From NCBI GenBank assembly GCA_964588385.1, contig CAZPPG010000018.1, forward strand, positions 1 to 64,000: DNA of 64,000 nucleotides. Reading direction: 5' to 3'. Position numbers and translations under genes: made by a program. The notes under the pieces were generated by a model, which worked only from the letters and a program-made list of their open reading frames with translations, was not told where the DNA came from and made no database searches. Positions 6,956-16,398 of the stretch are shown in pieces (positions within the stretch are counted from its first letter, which is position 1; every line of letters starts with the position of its first letter). Source of the stretch: JAHBWV01 sp964588385 (GTDB taxonomy: Bacteria; Planctomycetota; Phycisphaerae; Phycisphaerales; UBA1924).

Positions 6956-9289
6956 ATGAGTGCGAACCCGCCATCGAGCCAGCCCGGCCGGACCGACGAC
7001 GGCTCTTCCGACCCGTTCGGCGGATCCTCGATGGCCAACTCGGGTGCGATGTGGGAGAACATCGCGCACGAGCCCCTGCCCCAGTCGATCGGAAAGTACT
7101 CGATCATCCGCGAGCTGGGATCGGGCGGCATGGGCGTGGTATACGAGGCCTCGCAGCAGTTTCCGGCGCGTCATGTCGCGCTCAAGATCGTCCGCAGCGC
7201 CACGCCCACCGCGCTGATGATGCGCCGCTTCGCGCACGAGGCCGAGGCATTGGCGCTTCTCCAGCATCCGGGGATCGCGCAGCTCTACGAGGCCGGATTC
7301 GCCGAGACGCCCAAGGGGAAGGTCCCGTTCCTGGCGATGGAGCTGGCGATCGGCGACCCGATCACGACGCACGCGCGTGAGGAAGGGCTCAACCTTGCGG
7401 CGCGGCTCTCGCTGTTCATCAGCGTCTGCGAAGCCGTGGAGCACGCCCATCGACGGGGTGTGATCCATCGCGACCTCAAGCCGGGGAACATCGTGGTTGT
7501 GCCGGGCATCGGGCCCAAGGTGCTGGACTTCGGATTGGCGCGCCTGGTCGCGCCGGACAGTGCGCAATCGGCCGCGACGGGGCAGGGAGAACTCATCGGC
7601 ACCGTCGGGTATATGAGCCCGGAGCAACTCTCCGGGGATCCGCGGGCCATCGACACGCGCGTGGATGTCTTCGCGCTGGGCGTCGTGCTGTATGAGCTTC
7701 TCTCGGGGCAGCCGGCGTACCCGATCCGCGGCAAGTCGGTCATGCAGGCCCTTGAGGTCATGCGGACCTCCGAGCCGCCGCGACTGGGCAAGGTGGACCC
7801 CGCGCTCAAGGGCGACATGGAGGCGATCGTCGCCAAGGCGATCGAGAAGGATCCTGACCGGCGCTACGCGTCGCCTCTGGACCTGGCGGCGGACATCCGG
7901 CGCTCGCTCTCCAACCAGCCGGTGGCGGCCCGCCCGCTCACGACGCTCTATCAGTTCAGCCGCTTCACCCGGCGGCACAAGGGCGTTGTGGCGGCGGCGG
8001 GCGCGATCGCCGGTGTGCTCGTGCTCGGCGTGGTCGCGACGACGTGGCAGGCGGTCGAGGCGACGCGCGAGCGTGATCGCGCCCAGGAGCAGGCCCTGCG
8101 CGCCACGCAGACGCGCTCGATGCTCCGGCGGATGCTCCGTCTGGCCACGCCCCACGCGACCGGCGGGCCGACGCTCACGCTGCGGGAGATGGTGGACAGG
8201 GCGGCGGCGGATCTTGACGCGGCGACCGACATCGAGCCCTTGGTCGAGGCGGACACGCGCGTCATCTTCTCGGAGGTCTACGGCAACCTGGGTGAGTACG
8301 CGGTCTCGGAGCGGCATCGCAAGCGGGCGATCGAGATCTACGAGCGCGAGCGCGGCAGAGACTCGCCCGAGGTGCTGAACGAGATCGCGCCGCTCTCGCT
8401 GGTGATCGCCGAGCAGGATCGCGGCCCGGAGGCCGAGGCGCTGGCGCGCGACGCGCTGGCCCGGGCCGAGCGGGCGCTGGGCCCGGATTCGGATGCGGCG
8501 ATCGACCTCTGCCACGCGATCGGCAACTCGATGGAGTTCACAAGGCCCGGCGATCAGACCGAGGCCCTGGAGTGGGAGCGCGAGGCCTACACGCGCTCGG
8601 TGCGCAAGAAGGGCGAGGACCACTCGGACACGCTTCTGCTCGCGATGAACATGTCGGTCACGCTGGAGCAGATGGGGCGGTTCGAGGAGGCGGCGCCGAC
8701 GCTGCGCCACGTCTACGAGGTGCGCCTGCGCACGCTCGGCCCCGACCATCCCGACACGATGGTCGCGGAGAACAACGTCCTCTCCATTGACTCAAAGACC
8801 GGGCGCGAGGAGGAGACGCTGGTCGCGCTCATCGCGCTGACCGAACGCGCGGCGCGCGTGCTCGGGCCCGACCACCCGAGCACACTGCTCTATTTCCGCA
8901 ACAAGCTCATGCTGATGGCCCAGATGGGCAAGCCCTGGGCGGAGCTCATCGACGGCGCCAGCGAGCTCTTCGAGCGGCGCCAGAGGCGGCTCGGCCCGGA
9001 CCATGTCGACACGTTCGAGGCCCAGGGGTTCTACGCAACCGTGCTGATGCACGGGGGACGCCTGGAAGAGGCCGAGAGACTGTCCCTGGATCTGCACGAG
9101 CGGATGCTCGCGATCCACGGAGTTGGCCACTACGAGACATACCGCAGCATCTCGCTGCTGTGGGACCTGGCCGAGCAGCAGAACGACGCGGTTGCGATGC
9201 GCAAGTGGGCCGACATGCTCCGCGGCTCGTTCCTCGAAGAGGATGTCGAGCGCCAGATGACCGAGAAGGGGCTCGGACGCGTTGACTGA
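6956..9289 (+). CDS. Membrane Ser/Thr protein kinase with TPR-type C-terminal half
   Basis: This 777-residue protein has a Hanks-type kinase domain at about 48-320: glycine loop ELGSGGMGVVYEA, VALK (K77), HRDLKPGN (D173), DFG (191-193) and GTVGYMSPEQ. A single membrane helix follows at about 343-364. The remaining 400 residues are tandem helical repeats resembling the NB-ARC/kinesin-light-chain type of TPR (repeated LGPDHPDT and LGPDHVDTFE motifs). This is the common planctomycete layout: kinase inside, repeat domain outside or facing a partner. All catalytic residues are present, so it should be active. No cognate phosphatase is near. The ATG at 6956 has no clear ribosome site. Confidence 0.92.
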   Translation: MSANPPSSQPGRTDDGSSDPFGGSSMANSGAMWENIAHEPLPQSIGKYSIIRELGSGGMGVVYEASQQFPARHVALKIVRSATPTALMMRRFAHEAEALALLQHPGIAQLYEAGFAETPKGKVPFLAMELAIGDPITTHAREEGLNLAARLSLFISVCEAVEHAHRRGVIHRDLKPGNIVVVPGIGPKVLDFGLARLVAPDSAQSAATGQGELIGTVGYMSPEQLSGDPRAIDTRVDVFALGVVLYELLSGQPAYPIRGKSVMQALEVMRTSEPPRLGKVDPALKGDMEAIVAKAIEKDPDRRYASPLDLAADIRRSLSNQPVAARPLTTLYQFSRFTRRHKGVVAAAGAIAGVLVLGVVATTWQAVEATRERDRAQEQALRATQTRSMLRRMLRLATPHATGGPTLTLREMVDRAAADLDAATDIEPLVEADTRVIFSEVYGNLGEYAVSERHRKRAIEIYERERGRDSPEVLNEIAPLSLVIAEQDRGPEAEALARDALARAERALGPDSDAAIDLCHAIGNSMEFTRPGDQTEALEWEREAYTRSVRKKGEDHSDTLLLAMNMSVTLEQMGRFEEAAPTLRHVYEVRLRTLGPDHPDTMVAENNVLSIDSKTGREEETLVALIALTERAARVLGPDHPSTLLYFRNKLMLMAQMGKPWAELIDGASELFERRQRRLGPDHVDTFEAQGFYATVLMHGGRLEEAERLSLDLHERMLAIHGVGHYETYRSISLLWDLAEQQNDAVAMRKWADMLRGSFLEEDVERQMTEKGLGRVD

Positions 9290-9304
9290 TCTGCGTCGCC
9301 TCGC

Positions 9305-10594
9305 TCAGAGTTTCCTGAGGGCATCCACGAGCGTGTCGATGTGCGCTGTCGTGTGAGCAGCGGAGATCTGGCAGCGGAGACGCGCGTGCCCCTCGGGAAC
9401 GACGGGGTATCCGAAGCCGATCACGAAGACGCCCATCTCCAGCAGGCGCTTGGACATGGCGATCGCCTTGGCGGTGTCGTGGACGATGATCGGGCAGATG
9501 GCCGTGGGCGACTCGAGCACATCAAAGCCCGCGGCCTTGATCTTCTGCCGGGCGTACGCCACGTTGGTCTTCAGGCGCTCGACGCGCTGCGGCTCTTTCA
9601 GCATGATCTCGATCGCCTTGCGGGCCGAGGCCGCGACCGTGACCGGCAGCGCGTTGGAGAAGAGCGTGGGGCGCCCGCGCTGGATGAGCATGTCGACGGC
9701 GTCTCGCGTGCCGGCGACAAAGCCCCCTGCGCCGCCGCCTAGGGCCTTGCCGAGCGTGCCGCTGAACATGTCGATGCGGTTGGCGCGTGTGGGCGCGGCG
9801 TGTGCGGGGTCGATCATTCCCCAGTGCTCGTGGGTGCCGCGTCCGGTGCGGCCCATGACGCCGTGGCCGTGCGAGTCGTCAACGACGATGATCGCGTCGT
9901 ACTTGTCGCAGAGCACGCGCATGGTCGGAAGATCCGCGATCGAACCCTCCATGGAGAAGACGCCGTCGGTCACGACCCAGATCTGGCCGGTCACGGCGGG
10001 GTTGGCCCGCGCTTCGGCGAGGCGCTGCTCCAGCGAGTTCTCACCGGTGAGCGTGTTGTTCCGGTAGACGCTCTTGTGAACGCCCTTCTTGATGACGGTC
10101 GCGAGGCGGATGGCGTCGATGATGCACGCGTGGTTCAGCTCATCGGAGATGATGATGTCGCCGGGCTCGCAGAGCGTGGGGAAGATCGCCTCGTTGGCGG
10201 TCCACGCGGAGACGAACGTGTACGACGCCTCGGTGCCCATCATGCGGGCGATGAGCTGCTCAAGCTCTTGGTGGGGGCTGAACGTGCCGCAGATGAAGCG
10301 CACCGAGGCCGTGCCCGCGCCGAAGTCCTTGAGCGCCTTGACGCCGGCCTCGATCACCTCCGGGTGGTTGGCCAGCCCGAGGTAGTTGTTGGAGCAGAAG
10401 CAGAGGGTCTCCCGGGTCGAGCCGTCGGGCTGCTTCAGCCGGACCACGGCGTCCATCGGGCCGTCGATCGTCTGCAGGTGCTTGTACTGGCCGCCCTCGC
10501 GGAGGGTCTGGAGCGTGGCGGCGGCGCGGAGATCGAAGGGCTTGGTTGAAGCGGCGGACGGTGCGGCAGTGACTGTGGACGTGTGAGGCGGCAT
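9305..10594 (-). CDS. kbl: Glycine C-acetyltransferase / alpha-oxoamine synthase family
   Basis: This 429-residue PLP enzyme of fold type I shows the family motifs: FCSNNYLGLANHPEV, GTASVRFICGT, SDELNHACIIDA, VVDDSHGHGVMGRTGRG and SGTLGKALGG, whose K283 carries the PLP. The DDSHGHG form and SVRFICGT favour 2-amino-3-ketobutyrate CoA ligase (Kbl), which makes 2-amino-3-oxobutyrate from glycine and acetyl-CoA or the reverse. 8-Amino-7-oxononanoate synthase and serine palmitoyltransferase are close relatives and cannot be excluded. No threonine dehydrogenase gene (tdh), the usual Kbl partner, is in the window. About 25 N-terminal residues are extra and low complexity. It is convergent with the kinase gene. 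Confidence 0.82.
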   Translation of the reverse strand: MPPHTSTVTAAPSAASTKPFDLRAAATLQTLREGGQYKHLQTIDGPMDAVVRLKQPDGSTRETLCFCSNNYLGLANHPEVIEAGVKALKDFGAGTASVRFICGTFSPHQELEQLIARMMGTEASYTFVSAWTANEAIFPTLCEPGDIIISDELNHACIIDAIRLATVIKKGVHKSVYRNNTLTGENSLEQRLAEARANPAVTGQIWVVTDGVFSMEGSIADLPTMRVLCDKYDAIIVVDDSHGHGVMGRTGRGTHEHWGMIDPAHAAPTRANRIDMFSGTLGKALGGGAGGFVAGTRDAVDMLIQRGRPTLFSNALPVTVAASARKAIEIMLKEPQRVERLKTNVAYARQKIKAAGFDVLESPTAICPIIVHDTAKAIAMSKRLLEMGVFVIGFGYPVVPEGHARLRCQISAAHTTAHIDTLVDALRKL

Positions 10595-10691
10595 AGCGGG
10601 GTACTCCGGTTCTGGAACGAGACCGGAGTGTAGGTTCGGGGAGGGCGCCTCCAGCGCGCGCCGAAGCGGCCCCGCGTAACGCCGGACGAGT

Positions 10692-11948
10692 TCAGCACCC
10701 CGTGCCGAAGGAGTCCAGGAAGTCGAGGAAGTCCAAGATGTCCACGATGGTGTCGCCGTTCACATCCGCGTCGCCGGCCGACCCGCACGGGCCGGGCTGG
10801 GCCTCGCACGTGCCGAAGTCGTCGAAGAAATCCAGGAAGTCCAGGATGTCGCCCTCGTCGCCCGCGCCGTTGTAGTCGGCGATGCAGCCGCCCACGGGCG
10901 TCCACCTGACGGCGTAGTTCCCTGTGACCCCCTCGTGCGTGCCGCTTGCCCAACCATAAATCACGCCCGCACTGTCGATGGAGGTCGCGCGCGAGGAGGT
11001 CCAGGCGCTGCCCTCGGGCAGCATTGCGTGGAGATTGATGAAGGACTCGGCGCTGCCGCGCCACGCCGCGGCGCCTCCCAGGGAACAGTTGCCCACCTGC
11101 ACCTCGCCGTTGGTCGCGTACGCGACCGAGCCGGTCGCGCCGGCGGGATGGAGATTGACCATGCTTTCCGCCGTGCCGCTCCACATGATCGCGCGGGTCG
11201 GGTTCGCACCGGACACCTTGCCGTATCCGACCTGCCGGCCCCCGCCCGCGCCGAACGCGAATGTCTCGACGAACAGCGATGAATGGAGGTCCACCGCGCT
11301 CTCCATCGTGCCCGACCACACCATCGCGCGAGCCGTGGTCGGGGCCGAGGGGAGAAACGCGTAACCCGCTTGCTGCCCGCCCCCCACGCCGTACACCTGG
11401 GATGAGGAGTACCCCGCCGGATGGAGATCCACCGCGCTCGCGGCCGTTCCCGTCCATACAACGGCGTGGGCGCCGCCGGTTCCTGGCTGCAGCAGTCCCC
11501 CCTGCTGCGAGCCGTCGGTCGCGGTCGCGCGCGAATGCGAGTAGCCGGCGGGATGGAGATTCACGACGCTCCCCGGCGTGCCGGTCCAGAGCAGGGCGCG
11601 ATACTGAACCCCGATCAACCATCCGTATCCGACCTGCTGTCCCGGTGCGTTCGAGAGCGCATACGAGTCCAGGTAGCCCGCCGGGTGCAGATCGATCGCC
11701 GTCGAGGCGCCCGCCGGCATGTACATGGCGTGGGGGATGTTGCCGGTCGCGGACCCGTATCCGTCTCCGATCGCCCCGCCATTCGTCCCCACCTGAAAGA
11801 AGTACGTGGCCGGAATGCCCGGGAGAGCGACAAGGTGTGTGAGCACCTCGGAGGTGTACGCCTGCGCAAGCGCGGGGCCAGCGATGCCGCACGCGAGCGT
11901 CAACGCCGCGACGGGGCGAACACACCTCTGAATCGACGATGCCCGCAT
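10692..11948 (-). CDS. Secreted repeat protein with GC-type dockerin tail
   Basis: This 418-residue protein starts at ATG 11948 (GGAG upstream). A signal peptide ends ACGIAGPALAQA. The body is about six to seven imperfect repeats of roughly 45-50 residues, each with W(S/T)GT..S.V(D/N)LHPAGY and QQ(V/A)GYG-type elements, as in secreted beta-propeller proteins. The C-terminal 70 residues are a two-part dockerin-like domain: C-ADYNGAGDEGDILDFLDFFDDFGTC, then DADVNGDTIVDILDFLDFLD, ending FGTGC. The Asp/Asn loops should bind calcium. The function of the propeller is not known; export and surface display or anchoring are inferred from the tail. Confidence 0.85.
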   Translation of the reverse strand: MRASSIQRCVRPVAALTLACGIAGPALAQAYTSEVLTHLVALPGIPATYFFQVGTNGGAIGDGYGSATGNIPHAMYMPAGASTAIDLHPAGYLDSYALSNAPGQQVGYGWLIGVQYRALLWTGTPGSVVNLHPAGYSHSRATATDGSQQGGLLQPGTGGAHAVVWTGTAASAVDLHPAGYSSSQVYGVGGGQQAGYAFLPSAPTTARAMVWSGTMESAVDLHSSLFVETFAFGAGGGRQVGYGKVSGANPTRAIMWSGTAESMVNLHPAGATGSVAYATNGEVQVGNCSLGGAAAWRGSAESFINLHAMLPEGSAWTSSRATSIDSAGVIYGWASGTHEGVTGNYAVRWTPVGGCIADYNGAGDEGDILDFLDFFDDFGTCEAQPGPCGSAGDADVNGDTIVDILDFLDFLDSFGTGC

Positions 11949-12174
11949 GGTGAAACTCCGTCTCAGAAGAGTCATCAACGTGGTTTGCAAAGCGGCTCCC
12001 GCCCGCTTCTGATAACCGGTCCCGCGCGCGTCATGAGGCCGGCCGACGAGCCCACGGTAACGCCGCGGGGGGACCGGTTCAAGGGGATATTGACATCCCG
12101 GACGCGCAGGCGGCCCCGTTCCCTCTTCGAGGCCCGGATCCCTGAGCGACCTGGCAATCTGGGCAGGCTGGGGA

Positions 12175-13632
12175 TTAGCACCCGTTGCCGAAAGCGTCCA
12201 GGAAGTCGAGGAAATCCACGATGTCGATGACGGTGTCGCCGTTCAGGTCCGGGTCGCCCTGCGTGCCGCACGGCGCGGCCTGGCCCTGGCAGGTCCCGAA
12301 GTCATCCAGGAAGTCCAGGAGGTCGACGATATCACCCTCGTCGCCTGCGCCGTTGTAATCCGCGGCACAGGGCGGGGGCACCGCAAAGAACACGCGCACG
12401 GATGTGTCGCCGGAGAATCCGATCGCCAGGTCTGGCCATCCGTCTCCGTTGATGTCGCCGAACGCGAGCGCGTTGGCGACCGTGGTTGAATCGAAGGTCC
12501 AGGAGGGCGTAGGCGCGAGCGTGCCGGACTCATTGAGATAGATGTGCGTCCGCCCGTCGCCGAAATGGACCTCCGCGAAATCCTCGTCGCCGTCGAGGTC
12601 CACGTCGCAGAAGGCCATCTCCTGGATGCTGTCGAAGGGCGGGGTCACGCTGTAGCCGTACGAGAGTTCGCCCGCGTCGTTTGTCCAGATCTTGCTCGGC
12701 CCCTCGCCGATCACAAGGTCCGGCCAGCCGTTGCCATCAATGTCCGACCACGCGACGCCGCGATCGGTGTCGGTTGTGCCGTTGGTCCACATCGGGGCGG
12801 TTGCGAGCGTCGAGCCCGTGTTCTCATAGATCGCGCTCTCGAAGTTGGCCCACTTGGCGACGGCGATGTCCAGATCGCCATCTCCATCAAAGTCCGCCGC
12901 GGCGGTTGTGTTCTGGATGGAAGACTCTGCGGACATCCAGCCGGCGGTCGTGCTCAGCGCTCCCTCATCATTGAAGAACATGTACATCTGGCGATAGGGA
13001 TCGGGCGAGACGCCCTGGTTCGTCGTCAGCAGTTCGAGGTCGTCGTCACCGTCGGCATCGAAGAGCAGAACGCTCGTGGCCCAGCCGCTGCGCGGGGGCG
13101 ATGCGATCCAGCCGGGCGACGTGCCGGGGCCGGTGGCGGTGCCAAAGTAGATGCGGGGATTGGAGAAGGCCGTGCCGCCGCTGGCGGCGACGAGATCGGG
13201 GAAGCCATCGAGGTTGATGTCGCCGACCTGAGCATCGCCGGTGTGGATCTGATCCGCGCTGACCCAGGAGGGCGTCGCCTCCAGCGTTGTGCCCGTGTTG
13301 TAGAAGATCATGTCATGCCAGTCGGTGTAAGGAGGGAAGCTGCTGGAGATGTAGCAGCCGACGACCAGGTCGTTGCGTCCGTCGCCGTTCATATCGGCGA
13401 TGCGCACGGCGCCGACCTGACGGCGCAGATCGAGGGACCAGTCCGGACTCGTGCCGAAGGGGACTGAGTCCGATCGAGCGGACCAGCCGACGCCCGTGTC
13501 ACTCTCGTCCCACAGCTCGACGACCACGCGCCCGTCCTTGGAGACCTCGGTGCGCACCGATGCGGGCGCCTGCGCGTGAGCGAGCAACGGCGGGCCGGCG
13601 AACAGCACAAGAAATGCGGCTGGATACTTCAT
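12175..13632 (-). CDS. Secreted FG-GAP/VCBS propeller protein with GC-type dockerin tail
   Basis: This 485-residue protein starts at ATG 13632 after GGGAGAAACCCC. The signal peptide is MKYPAAFLVLFAGPPLLAHA. Seven or so FG-GAP repeats follow, with calcium-type loops such as DMNGDGRNDLVVG, DINLDGFPDLVAA, DFDGDGDLDIAVA and DINGDGWPDLAIG, which together predict an integrin-like beta-propeller. The tail is the same two-part dockerin as in neighbouring genes (AADYNGAGDEGDIVDLLDFL ... DPDLNGDTVIDIVDFLDFLD) ending FGNGC. The gene has its own large upstream gap and is probably a single transcription unit. Confidence 0.88.
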   Translation of the reverse strand: MKYPAAFLVLFAGPPLLAHAQAPASVRTEVSKDGRVVVELWDESDTGVGWSARSDSVPFGTSPDWSLDLRRQVGAVRIADMNGDGRNDLVVGCYISSSFPPYTDWHDMIFYNTGTTLEATPSWVSADQIHTGDAQVGDINLDGFPDLVAASGGTAFSNPRIYFGTATGPGTSPGWIASPPRSGWATSVLLFDADGDDDLELLTTNQGVSPDPYRQMYMFFNDEGALSTTAGWMSAESSIQNTTAAADFDGDGDLDIAVAKWANFESAIYENTGSTLATAPMWTNGTTDTDRGVAWSDIDGNGWPDLVIGEGPSKIWTNDAGELSYGYSVTPPFDSIQEMAFCDVDLDGDEDFAEVHFGDGRTHIYLNESGTLAPTPSWTFDSTTVANALAFGDINGDGWPDLAIGFSGDTSVRVFFAVPPPCAADYNGAGDEGDIVDLLDFLDDFGTCQGQAAPCGTQGDPDLNGDTVIDIVDFLDFLDAFGNGC

Positions 13633-13808
13633 GGGGTTTCTCCCGGGCGCGACCGTGCGCCACACCGCGCTCAGCGTAATGGAACGTGACGCGGGATTCC
13701 AGAGGAGTTTCCCGCCCGACATCGGGTAGATGGAGGGCCCACGAGGGAGCGCCGTCGCGACCAACCCGGTGAATCCCCGCGGATTTCGGGTTGGCCCTCA
13801 ACGAAACA

Positions 13809-13831
13809 GCCCCGGGATTCCCTCCCGGGGC
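13809..13831 (-). terminator. Hairpin, likely terminator of the 13872-14318 gene
   Basis: A perfect 9-bp stem, GCCCCGGGA (13809-13817) with TCCCGGGGC (13823-13831), has a 5-nt loop. On the minus strand it lies 40 bases after the stop of the small dockerin protein gene and is followed by TGTTTCGTTG, a moderately T-rich tract. Confidence 0.65.
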
Positions 13832-13871
13832 CGTCTCATTCATACACGTTGGGATCTGGGAAAGACCGGAC

Positions 13872-14318
13872 TCAGCAGCCGCGACCGAAGGCGTCGAGGA
13901 ACGCCAGGAAGTCGAGGATGTCGATGAGTCCGTCTTCGATCAGATCCGGATCACCAAACGAGCCGCACGGCGTGGGCGAGCCGTTGCACGTGCCGAAGTC
14001 GTCGAAGAACGCAAGGAAGTCGAGGATGTCGACCTCGCCGTCGAGGTTGTAGTCCGAGATGCACTGGATCGGGCCCTCTCCCGGCCAGAAGCCGGAAGTG
14101 ACGGTGTAGACGCCGCCCGTCATGGGTCCTGTCGTCGGACCGGCCAGTGCCTGTCCGACGGTTCCGGTGACCACGTACGCGCCGGTCGCCGACCGACGCC
14201 CGCCGCCCGCGACGACGTACCGAAGGATGGTCGGGCTGGCGGCGGCCGCGACGCTCGTTGCCGCTGCGACGATCGCACATGCGATCGCGAAGCGTGATGG
14301 TCCTGTTGAAAGTCTCAT
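13872..14318 (-). CDS. Small secreted protein with GC-type dockerin tail
   Basis: This 148-residue protein is the smallest dockerin-bearing protein in the window. The signal peptide is followed by a single short module, YVVAGGGRRSATGAYVVTGT...GGVYTVTSGFWPG, a pattern seen in many planctomycete and Chloroflexi exported proteins. The rest is the two-part dockerin-like domain (DYNLDGEVDILDFLAFFDDF ... LIEDGLIDILDFLAFLDAFG) ending GRGC. AAGGAG lies seven bases before the ATG. It may act as a minimal adaptor or anchor because almost half of the mature protein is the dockerin. Confidence 0.85.
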   Translation of the reverse strand: MRLSTGPSRFAIACAIVAAATSVAAAASPTILRYVVAGGGRRSATGAYVVTGTVGQALAGPTTGPMTGGVYTVTSGFWPGEGPIQCISDYNLDGEVDILDFLAFFDDFGTCNGSPTPCGSFGDPDLIEDGLIDILDFLAFLDAFGRGC

Positions 14319-14357
14319 GGTGTTCTCCTTGAAGGGGTGTCAGACCACAGACTCTGT

Positions 14358-16214
14358 TCAGCGACCCGCCACCGGCGCGTCAACCGCGTCGACATCGGCA
14401 ACCGGAACATCGTTGGACTCTGGCGCGTCCGCCGGCGCCTTCTTGGCCTTCGGCGCATCCTTGGCATTCATCGCCTTGACGTTCGGATTGTTGGCCATCA
14501 GAGCGCGAAGCTCGGCCATCTCCTGCCTCATGGCGAGCATCTCTGCCTGCATGCGGGCCATGTTGTCGGCCTGTGAGTTGGCGCGCTCCGCCGCGATCTC
14601 TGCGCCGGAGAGGGCCGGACGGGTCGGACCCGTGTTGCCGTACGCGCCGCCCCGGAAGTCGTCGCCGGTGAACGAGGGGTTCACCGTGCCGTACGCGGTC
14701 GGGAAGTAGATCACCGTCAACTGTGCGTCGAAGAGGGTGGCGGAACCCGCGCCGACCTCATTCATGTTCAGGTGGTATGTGTAGGAACCGGCCGCGGGGA
14801 CGGAGAAGACCGCGTGCGAGGAGGCGGCAAAGTCGTACGTGCCTGTCGCCGCGCCGGACGGAATCTGGTGAAGCATGTCGTCGGCGCCGGATCCGAAGCC
14901 GCCCGCGACATCGTCGATGATCCACTCGACAAATGAAGTGCCCGAGCCGGACGTGTGGCTGAGAGCCACGTCTCCGTCGACGAGGACCAGAACATAGCCG
15001 GCCGCGGGCACCGTGATGGTGCGCGAGAGCACGGACGCGAGCCCGACGGGGACGGTCACACTGCCCGCCGAGCCGACGCGGTTGTTCGCCAGTCCCGGTT
15101 CATTGAACATCTCGGTCGAGTTCACGGCGTCGGTCGTGAGCTGCACAGCCGGATCCCCCGACGTGGAGGACGAGAGAGAGACGAAGGAGCTCGCCCCGGC
15201 GACAACCATGGCCGGGGACCCGCCCGAGCTCGATTCGAGTGTGATGAAGCCATTGGGGGAGCCAAAGAACATGAAGGAGCCGTCGCCGCTGAAGTCCGGC
15301 TCCAGGGCCCACTCGGTGGTGCCGTTCTCGTCGTAGGTGTAGATCGAGCCGCCGGGGACACCGGTCTGGCCGAACATACGGAGGGTCTCGCTGCCGATGT
15401 TCGGATCAAAGAGCGAGAATGTCGCGCCCTGCCCCGACCCGCCTCCCGTCGCGACGAGTGTGTTGGTGAAATCGTTGTTGGTCAGCTCGATCGCGCCTCC
15501 GACAACGCCCGTCGGCGTGCCCGCAAGACGCATGTAGCCGGCCTGGCCGTACGCGGAGCTCTCGGCCTCGAACAGGATCGCCATGGCGCCGGTGTCCGTG
15601 TACTGCTCGATGAACCCGGACTCGTCCCCCGAGGTGCCCGCAAGCACCGTGTTCGAGCTGGATGCGTTCTGCATGCGCAGTAAGCTGCCCGAGCCGTTGA
15701 TGCCCAGGCCGCCGACGTTCACGCCCGCCGAGTTGAACTGCTGCACCTGGTTGAATGAGTTGGGCGAGATCAGGACCTGGCTCAGCGAGCCCTGCGGCTT
15801 CACAAGGAACGGGGCCGCGCCGCTGAGCGCGTTGACCGCGTAGGGCGTGGCTGTGATCGGCTGACGCGTTGTCAGCGTCGTGAACGCGCCGGCGCCCGCG
15901 GGGCTCCGCAGCTCGATCTGCAGGTAGCGCTCCTCGCCCTCCACGAACGCGGCGGCGCCGAAGTCCAGGCTCGTCGTGAAGACGCCGCCCGAGACGCTGA
16001 CATTGTTGCGATTCACCTGCACGCCGATCTGCGCGCCGCCCGCTGCGGAGTCCCACAGCGTGAAGCGCAGGTCGGCGGTGCCGGTGACGGGCGAGCCGGC
16101 CTTGAAAATCTCTCCCTGATAGGTGAAGGCGGGCGTCAACGGAGCCGCGAGAGCCGCGGGCGTGAACGCCAGGCCAGCCGACAGGACAACCGCCGCAAAC
16201 GAGAATCGACGCAT
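14358..16214 (-). CDS. Large secreted fibre-like protein with C-terminal coiled coil
   Basis: This 618-residue protein starts at ATG 16214 with GGAGGT seven bases upstream. The signal peptide is MRRFSFAAVVLSAGLAFTPA. The next 130 residues (TYQGEIFKAGSPVTGTADLRFTLWD...ITATPYAVNALSGAAP) match an N-terminal module common to planctomycete tail-fibre-like secreted proteins. The middle is Gly/Ser-rich and beta-like with repeated short units, suggesting an extended trimeric fibre. Near the end come a jelly-roll-like part and a helical heptad stretch (ADNMARMQAEMLAMRQEMAE), then an Ala/Lys/Asp-rich tail ending VAGR. There is no dockerin. Surface structure is inferred. Confidence 0.8.
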   Translation of the reverse strand: MRRFSFAAVVLSAGLAFTPAALAAPLTPAFTYQGEIFKAGSPVTGTADLRFTLWDSAAGGAQIGVQVNRNNVSVSGGVFTTSLDFGAAAFVEGEERYLQIELRSPAGAGAFTTLTTRQPITATPYAVNALSGAAPFLVKPQGSLSQVLISPNSFNQVQQFNSAGVNVGGLGINGSGSLLRMQNASSSNTVLAGTSGDESGFIEQYTDTGAMAILFEAESSAYGQAGYMRLAGTPTGVVGGAIELTNNDFTNTLVATGGGSGQGATFSLFDPNIGSETLRMFGQTGVPGGSIYTYDENGTTEWALEPDFSGDGSFMFFGSPNGFITLESSSGGSPAMVVAGASSFVSLSSSTSGDPAVQLTTDAVNSTEMFNEPGLANNRVGSAGSVTVPVGLASVLSRTITVPAAGYVLVLVDGDVALSHTSGSGTSFVEWIIDDVAGGFGSGADDMLHQIPSGAATGTYDFAASSHAVFSVPAAGSYTYHLNMNEVGAGSATLFDAQLTVIYFPTAYGTVNPSFTGDDFRGGAYGNTGPTRPALSGAEIAAERANSQADNMARMQAEMLAMRQEMAELRALMANNPNVKAMNAKDAPKAKKAPADAPESNDVPVADVDAVDAPVAGR

Positions 16215-16398
16215 GACAAGACCTCCATTGGTGCTCTGAACTCTGCCCCGCCACGAGCGTGCGGAGCCAGACCTCTCATTGCCAACACTGTACCGCGCGC
16301 GAGCCGCGCCAAAGTCCGGGAATAAAGCAAAGACACAGCTCAATCCTGCGGGCGCGCAAAAATCCGATACCTCTCCGGAACGGACGCCTTCTGTGCTT

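Noticed and set aside
6515..8749. 744-codon open frame on the minus strand
   Set aside because: It is antisense to the kinase gene, which has clear motifs; the translation is Arg/His-rich and resembles nothing. Long antisense frames are expected in GC-rich DNA.
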